A stretch of 64,000 nucleotides of DNA, from the NCBI RefSeq assembly GCF_011078175.1, contig NZ_JAALCJ010000001.1, forward strand, positions 372,001-436,000, read 5' to 3'. The translations under genes and the position numbers were made by a program. Shown piece by piece: positions 29,287 to 37,953 of the stretch. Source of the stretch: Enterobacter cloacae. GTDB taxonomy: Bacteria; Pseudomonadota; Gammaproteobacteria; Enterobacterales; Enterobacteriaceae. Position 1 is the stretch's first letter, and the number at the start of each line of letters is the position of its first letter. The notes beneath the pieces are model-generated. The model ran no database searches and was not told the DNA's origin. It was given only the letters and a program-made list of their open reading frames with translations.

Positions 29287-29319
29287 CAAAAAAAAACCGG
29301 TGCGCATCGCCACACCGGT
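29287..29319 (-). terminator. Terminator of galU
   Basis: ACCGGTG (29296-29302) pairs with CACCGGT (29313-29319). On the minus strand it is followed by nine T, a strong intrinsic terminator 25 bases past the galU stop. Confidence 0.9.
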
Positions 29320-29344
29320 CTTGTTCGCTGGGTTGTGAGTCTTA

Positions 29345-30250
29345 TTACTTAATACCCATGCTGCCTTTGAGCCAGGTTTTAAATTCCTCACCCAGGCTGT
29401 TATGGCGAATACCATATTCGACGAATGCCTGCATATAACCGAGCTTATTCCCGCAGTCATGGCTCTTACCTTTCATATGGTAGGCTTCCACGGTCTCTTT
29501 CTCGATCAGCATATCGATAGCATCGGTCAGCTGGATTTCATCGCCCGCACCCGGAGGCGTTTTCGCCAGCAGCGCCCAGATTTCAGCGCTCAGTACGTAA
29601 CGGCCTACGACTGCAAGGTTAGACGGCGCGACGTCCGCTTTAGGTTTTTCAACAACGCCAACCATCGGTACACTTTCGCCAGGTTGCAGATCAACGCCTT
29701 TGCAGTCAACCACACCATAGGCCGTCACGTCGTCAACGGGCTCAACCATAATCTGGCTGCTGCCGGTTTCATCAAAGCGTTTAATCATTTCCGCCAGGTT
29801 TTCCTGAGAAAGATCGGACTCATACTCATCAAGAATAACGTCAGGCAGAATAACCGCGACCGGCTCATCACCCACTACCGGATGCGCGCACAATACGGCG
29901 TGCCCCAGACCTTTCGCCAGGCCCTGACGAACCTGCATAATGGTCACGTGTGGAGGGCAAATAGACTGTACTTCCTCAAGAAGCTGGCGCTTAACGCGTT
30001 TTTCCAGCATTGCTTCGAGTTCGAAACTGGTATCGAAATGGTTTTCAATAGAGTTTTTAGATGAATGCGTCACCAGCACAATTTCGGTGATTCCTGCTGC
30101 AATACATTCATTCACGACATACTGGATTAATGGCTTATCAACCAGAGGCAGCATCTCTTTTGGGATTGCCTTCGTCGCTGGCAACATCCTGGTACCCAAT
30201 CCCGCCACCGGGATAACGGCCTTTCTGACTTTCGAATTTAGGGCAGCCAT
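29345..30250 (-). CDS. galU: UTP-glucose-1-phosphate uridylyltransferase
   Basis: A 301-residue nucleotidyltransferase that makes UDP-glucose for lipopolysaccharide core, trehalose, galactose use and osmoregulated glucans. The nucleotide-binding signature [20 protein letters not shown] is complete near residue 17, and the sugar-binding [20 protein letters not shown] is present. The start at 30250 has AGGAGAATTTCA upstream and gives [19 protein letters not shown] as in E. coli. The order hns-galU-rssB is the E. coli order. Confidence 0.96.
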   Translation of the reverse strand: MAALNSKVRKAVIPVAGLGTRMLPATKAIPKEMLPLVDKPLIQYVVNECIAAGITEIVLVTHSSKNSIENHFDTSFELEAMLEKRVKRQLLEEVQSICPPHVTIMQVRQGLAKGLGHAVLCAHPVVGDEPVAVILPDVILDEYESDLSQENLAEMIKRFDETGSSQIMVEPVDDVTAYGVVDCKGVDLQPGESVPMVGVVEKPKADVAPSNLAVVGRYVLSAEIWALLAKTPPGAGDEIQLTDAIDMLIEKETVEAYHMKGKSHDCGNKLGYMQAFVEYGIRHNSLGEEFKTWLKGSMGIK

Positions 30251-30449
30251 TGAAATTCTCCTGAACTGTTCAAGTTTTGAACTTTTATGCATTGAATAAC
30301 GCGTTGAGTATACAGTCTCAGCCACTAATACGGGTCTGAAAAGAACGCGTTGCCGATCAATTAAGACAAATACGCATGAAACTTGCAGCGATAGTAGCAC
30401 TGCCAGCAAAAACACAGGTAAAGCAATCTGAAAAATAAAATCTGACTGC

Positions 30450-31463
30450 TTACTCCGTGGACAACATTAAGCGTAACCGCCCCCCGGCACCCCAAATTTG
30501 GCACTGCCAGGAGGTGCAGCGATGGCTAATTTGATTCAGATAAGTATTTCCCAGCGTTCCCAACGGTACGCCGTTGCTCACCTGAATATGGTGTTCACCC
30601 GTATTGAGTGTGGCATTTAATCCAGCAGACACCAGAATAAGGTTATTCAGCCCGCTGTGATAATAGCCAACCAAAAGCGGGAACTGGCCTGGCAAATTGG
30701 CCTGACGAAAAAGTTGGTTCACCTGTTTGAGTAAACTGCCTAACTCAGGAAGCCGTTGCCCCTGGTGAGATAATTGTTCCTGAAGCAACCCGTTAAACAG
30801 CGCACGGAGTAATAAGGCCGCCAGAACACCGTTATCTCCCGCTCGGGTCACATCAAGGCAATAAAAAGCGAGGTCGGAATCTGATAGCGGCGCAATATCC
30901 AGCACCAGCCCAGGCTGGTCAGCTGCTACCAGCTGGCGATAATTTACTCTGCAATGAGAGATATTTTGCTGCACCGGCGGCTGAAGTTCCTGAAGCAGCT
31001 TCGCGGCCGCGAGCGGATTACTGACTAAAGCATCCCAGTCCTGGAAAAGACGTTCTTCTTCTTCCACTCGGGAATTAAACATATTGGGATACAGGCAGGC
31101 CAACACCGTTTCACGCAGTCGGTTCAAATCTTTAACCGGTTTGAGCAGGATATCCTGTACACCTAAACGCAACGCCTTAGCTATATCCGCCATATTTTCG
31201 GTGGCTGAGATCACAAGTATCGGCGTCTGATAACCTTCATTACGCAGGTTTTCCACCAGCATTAATCCATCCATCCGCGGCATCTCGAGATCGCAAATCA
31301 TCAGATCCGGCGCCATGCTGGCCATCTTTTCCAGTGCCTCGACGCCATCTTCGGCAAGAGACGTGGTTGCACCCAGTGAGGATAACCACGAATCCAGTAG
31401 CGATCGGAAAACGGGCTCGTCTTCAACTATCAAAATATGTTTTCCGGCCAATGGCTGTGTCAT
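30450..31463 (-). CDS. rssB: Response-regulator adaptor RssB for sigma-S degradation
   Basis: A 337-residue adaptor that binds RpoS and delivers it to ClpXP. Residues 1-125 are a receiver domain with Asp58 as the phosphorylation site ([13 protein letters not shown]) and the conserved Lys in [11 protein letters not shown]. The C-terminal half is a degenerate PP2C-type phosphatase fold that helps bind sigma-S. It is about 90 bp downstream of rssA and probably in the same operon. Confidence 0.95.
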   Translation of the reverse strand: MTQPLAGKHILIVEDEPVFRSLLDSWLSSLGATTSLAEDGVEALEKMASMAPDLMICDLEMPRMDGLMLVENLRNEGYQTPILVISATENMADIAKALRLGVQDILLKPVKDLNRLRETVLACLYPNMFNSRVEEEERLFQDWDALVSNPLAAAKLLQELQPPVQQNISHCRVNYRQLVAADQPGLVLDIAPLSDSDLAFYCLDVTRAGDNGVLAALLLRALFNGLLQEQLSHQGQRLPELGSLLKQVNQLFRQANLPGQFPLLVGYYHSGLNNLILVSAGLNATLNTGEHHIQVSNGVPLGTLGNTYLNQISHRCTSWQCQIWGAGGRLRLMLSTE

Positions 31464-31552
31464 GGTTCCTCCCCTGGCTGACAGTTACTCAATAGTGGCA
31501 TGCTATTGGTACTATCGCCTGTCAGATTTTGCTGAAGTAATCAAAAAAGTGC

Positions 31553-32455
31553 TCAACGTGCTGTACGCACAAAAGGCAACAGTTCATCTATTTTCTTTTC
31601 GACGGCTAAAGAGCCCGCTGCTATGGCGGCTTCTGCCCGGTGAAAATCAAGGGTAGAGATTTGTGGACAATAAGGTTGAATAAGAATATCCGGAGGATCG
31701 CCAGCCATACGGTTTCGCTTCAGGCGATTCTCAAGAATTTGTATAGAGGTCGTCATGATTTCAATGGCATTCGGCGCGGTCACCGCGCGACGGGCAGTCA
31801 GGCGCCCTATTCTGCCGCGTAAACGCGCATGCCAGGCAAGTTTCTCTTCTTCAGCGTCATCGCTCTGAAGATTAACCGGCATCAAATCTTGCTGCATAAG
31901 GTGAGCGTCGTGTTGTAAATCCACGGCAATGACGATATCCGCCCCCATGGCGCGGGTCAGAGAGATGGGCACAGGATTCACTACGCCACCATCAACGAGC
32001 CAGTAGCCGTTGTGAGGCACAGGCGCCATTAACCCAGGCATGCTACAGGAAGCACGGACGGCGAGATGAATATCCCCTTCGGTGAGCCATAACTCTCTGC
32101 CCGTACTGAGGTTGGTTGCAACGGCACCGAAAGGCATTTTGCAGTGGCTGAAGTCAGCGAGCGGCATGATCTTACGAAACTGATTGAACACGCGTTCGCC
32201 GCGCAGCAGGCCGCCACGCTGCCAGGAGAGATCCATCAGGCGCAGCACATCCCAGTAACTGAAGGAGCGCACCCAGCTCTCAAGCTCCGGGAGCTTACCG
32301 CAGGCATACGCGGATCCGACCAGCGCCCCGATAGAACATCCTGCAACAATATCAACCTCAATCCCCATCTGGTTTAAGGTATTGATAACGCCAATATGCG
32401 ACCAACCCCGGGCTGCACCAGAGCCCAACGCCAGTCCAATTTTTACCTTTCTCAT
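31553..32455 (-). CDS. rssA: Patatin-like phospholipase family protein RssA
   Basis: A 300-residue patatin-like protein. The oxyanion-hole GSGAARGWSH, the nucleophile elbow GCSIG (Ser41) and the Asp of VDGGVVNPVP form the expected catalytic Ser-Asp dyad. No substrate is established. The start at 32455 gives the E. coli N-terminus MRKVKIGLALGSG. It is divergent from ychJ and precedes rssB, as in E. coli. Confidence 0.93.
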   Translation of the reverse strand: MRKVKIGLALGSGAARGWSHIGVINTLNQMGIEVDIVAGCSIGALVGSAYACGKLPELESWVRSFSYWDVLRLMDLSWQRGGLLRGERVFNQFRKIMPLADFSHCKMPFGAVATNLSTGRELWLTEGDIHLAVRASCSMPGLMAPVPHNGYWLVDGGVVNPVPISLTRAMGADIVIAVDLQHDAHLMQQDLMPVNLQSDDAEEEKLAWHARLRGRIGRLTARRAVTAPNAIEIMTTSIQILENRLKRNRMAGDPPDILIQPYCPQISTLDFHRAEAAIAAGSLAVEKKIDELLPFVRTAR

Positions 32456-32568
32456 TAGCCCTGTTTTACTTCCCCTGGATTCCCGACATAGCGTCAACGC
32501 ACCTGCTCAGTTAACATATTGCTACCTTATGCGTTTAACGCCTTATTTTTTGTTCCAGGAAGAGAATC

Positions 32569-33033
32569 GTGTCTCAACTCTGCCCCTGTGGTAGCGCTCT
32601 GGAGTATAGCCTATGTTGCCAGCGATATCTTTCTGGCGAGCAGGTTGCACCAGACCCGTCACACCTTATGCGCTCGCGGTATACTGCTTTTGTGATCAAA
32701 AACGCAGACTACCTGATTAAAACCTGGCACCCGTCCTGCCATGCTGGCGATTTTCGGCAGGAGATTGAAGCCGGATTTGCCAACACCGTCTGGCTGGGCC
32801 TTACTGTCTTTGATGCCACTCCCGGCGGCGATGCCAACGAAGGCTATGTCAGTTTTGTCGCCCGCTTTAGCGAACAAAACAAACCCGGCGCCATCATTGA
32901 ACGCTCACGGTTCTTAAAGGACAGTGGGCAATGGTATTATATTGACGGCACACGTCCGCAATTCGGTCGTAACGACCCCTGCCCCTGTGGTTCAGGAAAA
33001 AAATTTAAAAAGTGTTGCGGCAGTAATGCCTGA
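32569..33033 (+). CDS. ychJ: SEC-C motif protein YchJ (UPF0225)
   Basis: A 154-residue protein with zinc-binding SEC-C motifs at both ends: [17 protein letters not shown] at the N-terminus and [17 protein letters not shown] at the C-terminus. SEC-C modules occur in SecA, where they bind zinc and help contact SecB and ribosomes; YchJ has no settled role. It starts at GTG with CCAGGAAGAG upstream. It is followed by purU 41 bp later, as in E. coli. Confidence 0.93.
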   Translation: MSQLCPCGSALEYSLCCQRYLSGEQVAPDPSHLMRSRYTAFVIKNADYLIKTWHPSCHAGDFRQEIEAGFANTVWLGLTVFDATPGGDANEGYVSFVARFSEQNKPGAIIERSRFLKDSGQWYYIDGTRPQFGRNDPCPCGSGKKFKKCCGSNA

Positions 33034-33074
33034 CAACTCAGATTTCGCAAATACATAAACAGGATTTCCCGGCG

Positions 33075-33917
33075 ATGCAATCATTACAACGTAAAGTTCT
33101 GCGCACTATCTGTCCCGATCAAAAAGGGCTGATCGCACGAATCACCAACATTTGCTACAAACATGAACTGAATATCGTGCAGAACAACGAGTTCGTTGAT
33201 CACCGTACCGGTCGATTCTTTATGCGTACCGAACTGGAAGGCATTTTCAACGACACAACCTTGCTTGCCGATCTGGACAGCGCCCTGCCGGAAGGTTCCG
33301 TGCGGGAGTTAAACCCGGCGGGCCATCGCCGCATTGTGATTCTGGTCACCAAAGAGGCGCACTGTCTGGGCGATCTGCTGATGAAAGCCAACTACGGTGG
33401 CCTGGACGTCGAAATTGCCGCCGTCATTGGCAACCACGAAACCCTGCGTACGCTGGTTGAACGTTTCGACATTCCGTTTGAGCTGGTCAGCCACGAGGGT
33501 CATACCCGTGAAGAACACGACAACCTGATGGCTGCTGCCATTGAAGCGCATAACCCGGACTACGTGGTGCTGGCGAAATATATGCGCGTGCTGACGCCCT
33601 CCTTCGTGGCGCGCTTCCCGAACAAGATTATCAACATCCACCACTCCTTCCTGCCAGCCTTTATTGGCGCGCGTCCGTATCACCAGGCATACGAGCGTGG
33701 GGTGAAGATTATCGGCGCAACCGCGCACTACGTGAATGACAATCTGGACGAAGGCCCAATCATCATGCAGGACGTGATTCACGTGGATCACACCTACACG
33801 GCAGAAGATATGATGCGAGCTGGCCGTGACGTTGAGAAGAACGTACTGAGCCGTGCGCTGTATCAGGTACTTGCCCAGCGCGTCTTTGTGTACGGCAACA
33901 GAACGATTATTCTTTAA
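33075..33917 (+). CDS. purU: Formyltetrahydrofolate deformylase
   Basis: A 280-residue enzyme that hydrolyses 10-formyl-tetrahydrofolate to formate and tetrahydrofolate, supplying formate for PurT. An N-terminal ACT domain (TICPDQKGLIARITNICYKH, regulation by methionine and glycine) is followed by a formyltransferase-like catalytic domain with NIHHSFLPAFIGARPYHQA and the active Asp region HYVNDNLDEGPIIMQD. Length is as in E. coli. The tyr tRNA operon follows. Confidence 0.97.
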   Translation: MQSLQRKVLRTICPDQKGLIARITNICYKHELNIVQNNEFVDHRTGRFFMRTELEGIFNDTTLLADLDSALPEGSVRELNPAGHRRIVILVTKEAHCLGDLLMKANYGGLDVEIAAVIGNHETLRTLVERFDIPFELVSHEGHTREEHDNLMAAAIEAHNPDYVVLAKYMRVLTPSFVARFPNKIINIHHSFLPAFIGARPYHQAYERGVKIIGATAHYVNDNLDEGPIIMQDVIHVDHTYTAEDMMRAGRDVEKNVLSRALYQVLAQRVFVYGNRTIIL

Positions 33918-33998
33918 TCCTTCGGAAAATGAATTGATTAGCTTTACGCCTTTACGGATAAAAAGCAGGCAAACAGCTTCATTTTCCTAAAGGAATGC

Positions 33999-34034
33999 TT
34001 TACAGGGGCGTCTCATTTGATATGATGCGCCCCG
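33999..34034 (+). promoter_or_regulatory. tRNA-Tyr operon promoter
   Basis: TTTACA (33999-34004) and TATGAT (34021-34026) are 16 bp apart and are followed by the GC-rich discriminator GCGCCCCGC. This copies the E. coli tyrT promoter, which is under stringent control through that discriminator. AT-rich DNA upstream (33920-33990) is where Fis sites occur in E. coli. Confidence 0.85.
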
Positions 34035-34074
34035 CTTCCAACAGGAAGCAGGCCAGTTAAAAGCATTACCCCGT

Positions 34075-34159
<85 letters not shown>

Positions 34160-34195
34160 TCTCTCAGCAAGACCTCAAAATTTGAATTACCCCGT

Positions 34196-34280
<85 letters not shown>

Positions 34281-34808
34281 TCACTTCCAAATGACGTTTA
34301 ATTTTCTGTTTGCACTGCGCATCATGTATTCCAGTAACGGGGAAGGGTGAGAAGCTTCGACCAAGGTTCGATTCGAGCGCAGCGAGAAAGCGTTGCCGAA
34401 GGCAACGACCCGAAGGGCGAGGCGCGAAGCGCTGAGTAATCCTTCCCCCACCACCATCACTTCCAAATAACGTTTAATTTTCTGTTTGCACTGCGCATCA
34501 TGTATTCCAGTAACGGGGAAGGGTGAGAAGCTTCGACCAAGGTTCGATTCGAGCGTAGCGAGAAAGCGTTGCCGAAGGCAACGACCCGAAGGGCGAAGCG
34601 CGAAGCGCTGAGTAATCCTTCCCCCACCACCATCACTTCCAAATGACGTTTAATTTCCTGTTTGCACTGCGCATCATGTATTCCAGTAACGGGGAAAGAT
34701 GAGAAGCTTCGATCAAGGTTCGATTCGAGCGTAGCGAGAAAGCGTTGCCGAAGGCAACGACCCGAAGGGCGAGGCGCGAAGCGCTGAGTAATCCTTCCCC
34801 CACCACCA
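34281..34808 (+). repeat. Three tandem 176-bp repeats derived from tRNA-Tyr (rtT type)
   Basis: Units at 34281-34456, 34457-34632 and 34633-34808 are nearly identical, differing at only a few bases. Each begins TCACTTCCAAA and ends with ATCCTTCCCCCACCACCA, the 3' end of tRNA-Tyr. Inside each unit AAGGTTCGA, which matches the tRNA T arm, is separated from the tRNA end by an inserted structured stretch with GCGTTGCC-GAA-GGCAACG pairing. The tyrT operon of E. coli has equivalent 178-bp repeats that yield the small rtT RNA linked with stringent response; this array is in the same place. No protein of the Tpr type was identified. Confidence 0.88.
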
Positions 34809-34858
34809 TCACTTCCAGATTCTAAAACACTCTTCAAAAGCGCTATGCACCATATTTC

Positions 34859-34968
34859 CCGATGCCGGGAGTGATCCTTCCCTGCCTGTTTTCCCCGGTG
34901 GCGCTTCGCTTAACGGGGCTACAAATATAGTCTGTAGGCCGGGTAAGGCACAGCCGCCGCCCGGCATC
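34859..34968. repeat. REP/BIME cluster downstream of narI
   Basis: REP-type palindromes: GATGCCGGG at 34861, CCCGGTGGCGCTTCGCTTA ending CGGGGCTAC, and the inverted GTAGGCCGGGTAAGGCA with CGCCGCCCGGCATC. GATGCCGGG and CCCGGCATC pair as outer arms. The group lies between the two transcription units. Confidence 0.75.
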
Positions 34969-34990
34969 CGCACGAAACCCTGGTTCCAGG

Positions 34991-35017
34991 ACAAAAAAAC
35001 CCCGCAAATGCGGGGTT
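34991..35017 (-). terminator. Terminator of narGHJI
   Basis: AACCCCGC (34998-35005) pairs with GCGGGGTT (35010-35017), followed on the minus strand by T7, 17 bases past the narI stop. Confidence 0.92.
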
Positions 35018-35033
35018 GTATTAATACAGCGAA

Positions 35034-35711
35034 TCAGCGACGGGCACGCACAATTTGATATTTGCGCGTCAGGTACTCCACCGGTGCGCTCCAGATGTGC
35101 ACCAGACGGGAGAACGGGAACAGCACAAACAGCGTCATCCCCAGCACCAGGTGAACGCGGAAGATAAACGCCACGCCGTCCAGGTGTTCGGACGCGCCAC
35201 CGTGGAAGGTCACCACGGACTGCGCCCAGCCGACCAGCTTCATCATTTCGCTGCCGTCCATATGCTGCGCAGAGAATGGAATTGTCAGCAGGCCCAGCGC
35301 ACACTGTACCATCAGCAGGGAGAGGATCAGGATGTCCGCTCCGGTCGTGGTAGCCCGCACGCGTGGGCTGAACAGACGGCGTTTCAGCAGCAACAGCCCC
35401 CCCACCAGGGTCATCACGCCGCAGGCGCCACCCGCGATCATCGCCATCTTCTGCTTCACTTCAATCGGCAGCCACGCTTCGTACATCCAGTGCGGGGTCA
35501 GCATACCCAGGAAGTGACCGGCGAAAATCCCTAAAATCCCGATGTGGAACAGGTTTGACGCCAGGTTCATCCCTTTACGATCCAGCATCTGGCTGGAGGC
35601 TGCACGCCAGGTGTACTGGCCATAGTCATACCGCAGCCAGCTTCCCACCAGGAACACGGTGCCCGCGATATACGGGTAAATATCAAAGAAGAACATATTC
35701 AGGAAGTGCAT
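35034..35711 (-). CDS. narI: Respiratory nitrate reductase 1 gamma chain (cytochrome b)
   Basis: A 225-residue membrane subunit with five helices that takes electrons from quinol and passes them through two b haems to NarH. Histidines expected as haem ligands occur in [17 protein letters not shown] and in FRVHLVLG and RLVHIWSAP. It overlaps narJ by one base and ends the operon at a strong terminator. Length equals E. coli NarI. Confidence 0.97.
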   Translation of the reverse strand: MHFLNMFFFDIYPYIAGTVFLVGSWLRYDYGQYTWRAASSQMLDRKGMNLASNLFHIGILGIFAGHFLGMLTPHWMYEAWLPIEVKQKMAMIAGGACGVMTLVGGLLLLKRRLFSPRVRATTTGADILILSLLMVQCALGLLTIPFSAQHMDGSEMMKLVGWAQSVVTFHGGASEHLDGVAFIFRVHLVLGMTLFVLFPFSRLVHIWSAPVEYLTRKYQIVRARR

Positions 35712-36421
35712 TAGTGCCGTCCTCCGTTAGAGATATCCAAATATTGCGGAGCGACCGCCCCGGCAAAACGACGCTGGTGAGCGGAGATTTCAGACTCGCC
35801 GCAGCTCTGGTCAGCAAAGAATTTCACCTGCTCTTCTTCCCAGACCGCATCCAGCGCTTGCGGGGTATCGTCGCGGGCTTCATCCGCGATTTTCTCCGCC
35901 ACTTTTTCACTGTCGACAGCGGCGTTTGCCAGCTTCATCAGCAGATCGAACAGCACCGCATAGCGGCTCTCACGCTGCTGAAGACGCGCGCTGAGCAACG
36001 CCAGGATCGGTGCGATATCCTGCAAACCGCCCAGCGCCTCTTCCTTCGGCAACTGCGCCAGATACTCCAGGTACAGCGGCAGATGGTCCGGCAGCTCGCG
36101 GCTGTCGAGCTGTAAACCGTGCTGCTCGTACTGGGCCATCAGATCCACCATCGCCTGACCGCGGTCGCGGGATTCACCGTGAACGTGTTCGAACAGCAGC
36201 AGAGACGTGGCACGACCGCGGTCAAACAACTGGCTGTAGTCCGCCTGCGCATCAAGAAGATCGCGCGCCAGCAGGTCGCGGAGGAAAACGCCCAGTTTCT
36301 GGGCATCCTCTTTATCCAGGTTTTCAGATGACGCGAGTGCATCAAAGAGTTCCTGTTGATGCTGCACAAGCGCAGCATCCGGATACTCGAGCAGACGCGA
36401 AACAATGACGAGTTCAATCAT
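35711..36421 (-). CDS. narJ: Nitrate reductase molybdenum cofactor assembly chaperone
   Basis: A 236-residue NarJ/TorD-type chaperone that binds apo-NarG for cofactor insertion and for membrane assembly; it is not part of the final enzyme. It has the all-helical fold with [30 protein letters not shown], the family's core motif, near residue 61. It overlaps narH by 4 bases and narI by one, which gives coordinated translation. Confidence 0.96.
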   Translation of the reverse strand: MIELVIVSRLLEYPDAALVQHQQELFDALASSENLDKEDAQKLGVFLRDLLARDLLDAQADYSQLFDRGRATSLLLFEHVHGESRDRGQAMVDLMAQYEQHGLQLDSRELPDHLPLYLEYLAQLPKEEALGGLQDIAPILALLSARLQQRESRYAVLFDLLMKLANAAVDSEKVAEKIADEARDDTPQALDAVWEEEQVKFFADQSCGESEISAHQRRFAGAVAPQYLDISNGGRH

Positions 36422-37953
36422 TGGTGCGGCTCCGTTTTGCTGGTCACATCCATCGCGTCGATGCGGCGGCTGTTAAACAGGTTGAATTTGCTGTCTGACC
36501 CGTGGCAACCGTCACCGAAACTAAAGCCACAGCCATTTTTCTCCGGGAAGGCTTCGCGAGCCAGCTCGCGGTGGCTGCTCGGCACCACGAAGCGGTCTTC
36601 ATAGTTCGCAATCGCCAGGTAGCGGTACATCTCCTGCGCCTGCGCTTCGGTCAGACCGACCTCTTCCAGCGCGCGGGTATCGTTAACGCCATCAACGGTT
36701 TCCGCACGTTTGAAGTGACGCATCGCCAGCATACGTTTCAGCGCCAGCAGTACCGGCTGGGTATCTCCTGCGGTGAGCAGGTTAGCCAGGTACTGAACCG
36801 GAATGCGCAGGCTTTCCACGTCCGGCAGGATGCCGTTGGTGCCCAGCTCGCCCGCGTCAGCCGCAGACTGAATTGGCGACAGCGGCGGCACGTACCAGAC
36901 CATTGGCAGCGTGCGGTATTCCGGGTGCAGCGGCAGGGCCAGCTTCCAGTCCATCGCCATTTTGTACACCGGGGACTGCTGTGCGGCGTCAATCACGCTC
37001 TGCGGAATACCGTCTTTCAGCGCCTGCTCGATAACCTTCGGATCGTTCGGATCGAGGAAGACGTCCAGCTGACGCTGATACAGATCTTTCTCGTTCTCGG
37101 TGCTCGCGGCATTTTCAATCGCGTCCGCGTCGTACAGCAGCACGCCGAGGTAGCGGATACGGCCTACGCAGCTCTCTGAGCAGACGGTCGGCATACCGGC
37201 TTCGATACGCGGGTAGCAGAAGATGCACTTCTCAGACTTACCGCTCTTCCAGTTGAAGTAGATTTTTTTGTACGGGCAGCCGGTGATGCACATACGCCAG
37301 CCGCGGCACTTGTCCTGGTCGATCAGCACAATGCCATCTTCTTCACGCTTGTAGATAGCGCCGCTTGGGCAGGTCGCCACGCACGCCGGGTTAAGGCAGT
37401 GTTCGCACAGGCGCGGCAGATACATCATGAAGGTGTTTTCGAACTGGCCGTACATCGCCTTCTGCATGTTCTCGAAGTTCTGGTCTTTGGCGCGTTTTTC
37501 GAACTCGCCACCCAGAATTTCTTCCCAGTTTGGACCGCTGGTAATTTTGTCCATGCGCTGACCGGTGATCAGCGAGCGAGGACGGGCGATCGGCTGATGT
37601 TTGCTTTCCGGCGCGTTGTGCAGATTCTGGTAGTCGTAATCAAACGGCTCGTAGTAATCATCAATGCCCGGCAGATGCGGGTTCGCGAAGATTTTACCAA
37701 GCAGCATGGCACGGTTACCCATGCGCGGTTGCAGTTTGCCGTTGATTTTACGGATCCAGCCGCCCTTCCACTTCTCCTGGTTTTCCCAGTCGGTCGGGAA
37801 GCCGGTGCCTGGCTTGCTTTCCACGTTGTTGAACCAGGCATACTCCATACCTTCGCGGCTGGTCCAGACGTTTTTACAGGTGACCGAGCAGGTATGACAG
37901 CCGATGCATTTATCCAGATTCAGCACCATGCCGACTTGTGAACGAATTTTCAT
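36418..37953 (-). CDS. narH: Respiratory nitrate reductase 1 beta chain (iron-sulfur)
   Basis: A 511-residue electron-transfer subunit with three [4Fe-4S] and one [3Fe-4S] clusters. Cysteine groups are visible at CIGCHTCSVTCKNVW near residue 16, CEHCLNPACVATCPSG near 184, CRGWRMCITGCPYKK near 217 (Trp replaces the fourth ligand position, the [3Fe-4S] site) and CIFCYPRIEAGMPTVCSESC near 244. It overlaps narG and narJ. Length is as in E. coli. Confidence 0.97.
   Translation of the reverse strand: MKIRSQVGMVLNLDKCIGCHTCSVTCKNVWTSREGMEYAWFNNVESKPGTGFPTDWENQEKWKGGWIRKINGKLQPRMGNRAMLLGKIFANPHLPGIDDYYEPFDYDYQNLHNAPESKHQPIARPRSLITGQRMDKITSGPNWEEILGGEFEKRAKDQNFENMQKAMYGQFENTFMMYLPRLCEHCLNPACVATCPSGAIYKREEDGIVLIDQDKCRGWRMCITGCPYKKIYFNWKSGKSEKCIFCYPRIEAGMPTVCSESCVGRIRYLGVLLYDADAIENAASTENEKDLYQRQLDVFLDPNDPKVIEQALKDGIPQSVIDAAQQSPVYKMAMDWKLALPLHPEYRTLPMVWYVPPLSPIQSAADAGELGTNGILPDVESLRIPVQYLANLLTAGDTQPVLLALKRMLAMRHFKRAETVDGVNDTRALEEVGLTEAQAQEMYRYLAIANYEDRFVVPSSHRELAREAFPEKNGCGFSFGDGCHGSDSKFNLFNSRRIDAMDVTSKTEPHQ

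Noticed and set aside
34281..34808. Tandem repeats as a CRISPR array
   Set aside because: Units are 176 bp with no unique spacers and no cas genes; each unit carries the tRNA-Tyr 3' end, fitting rtT repeats.
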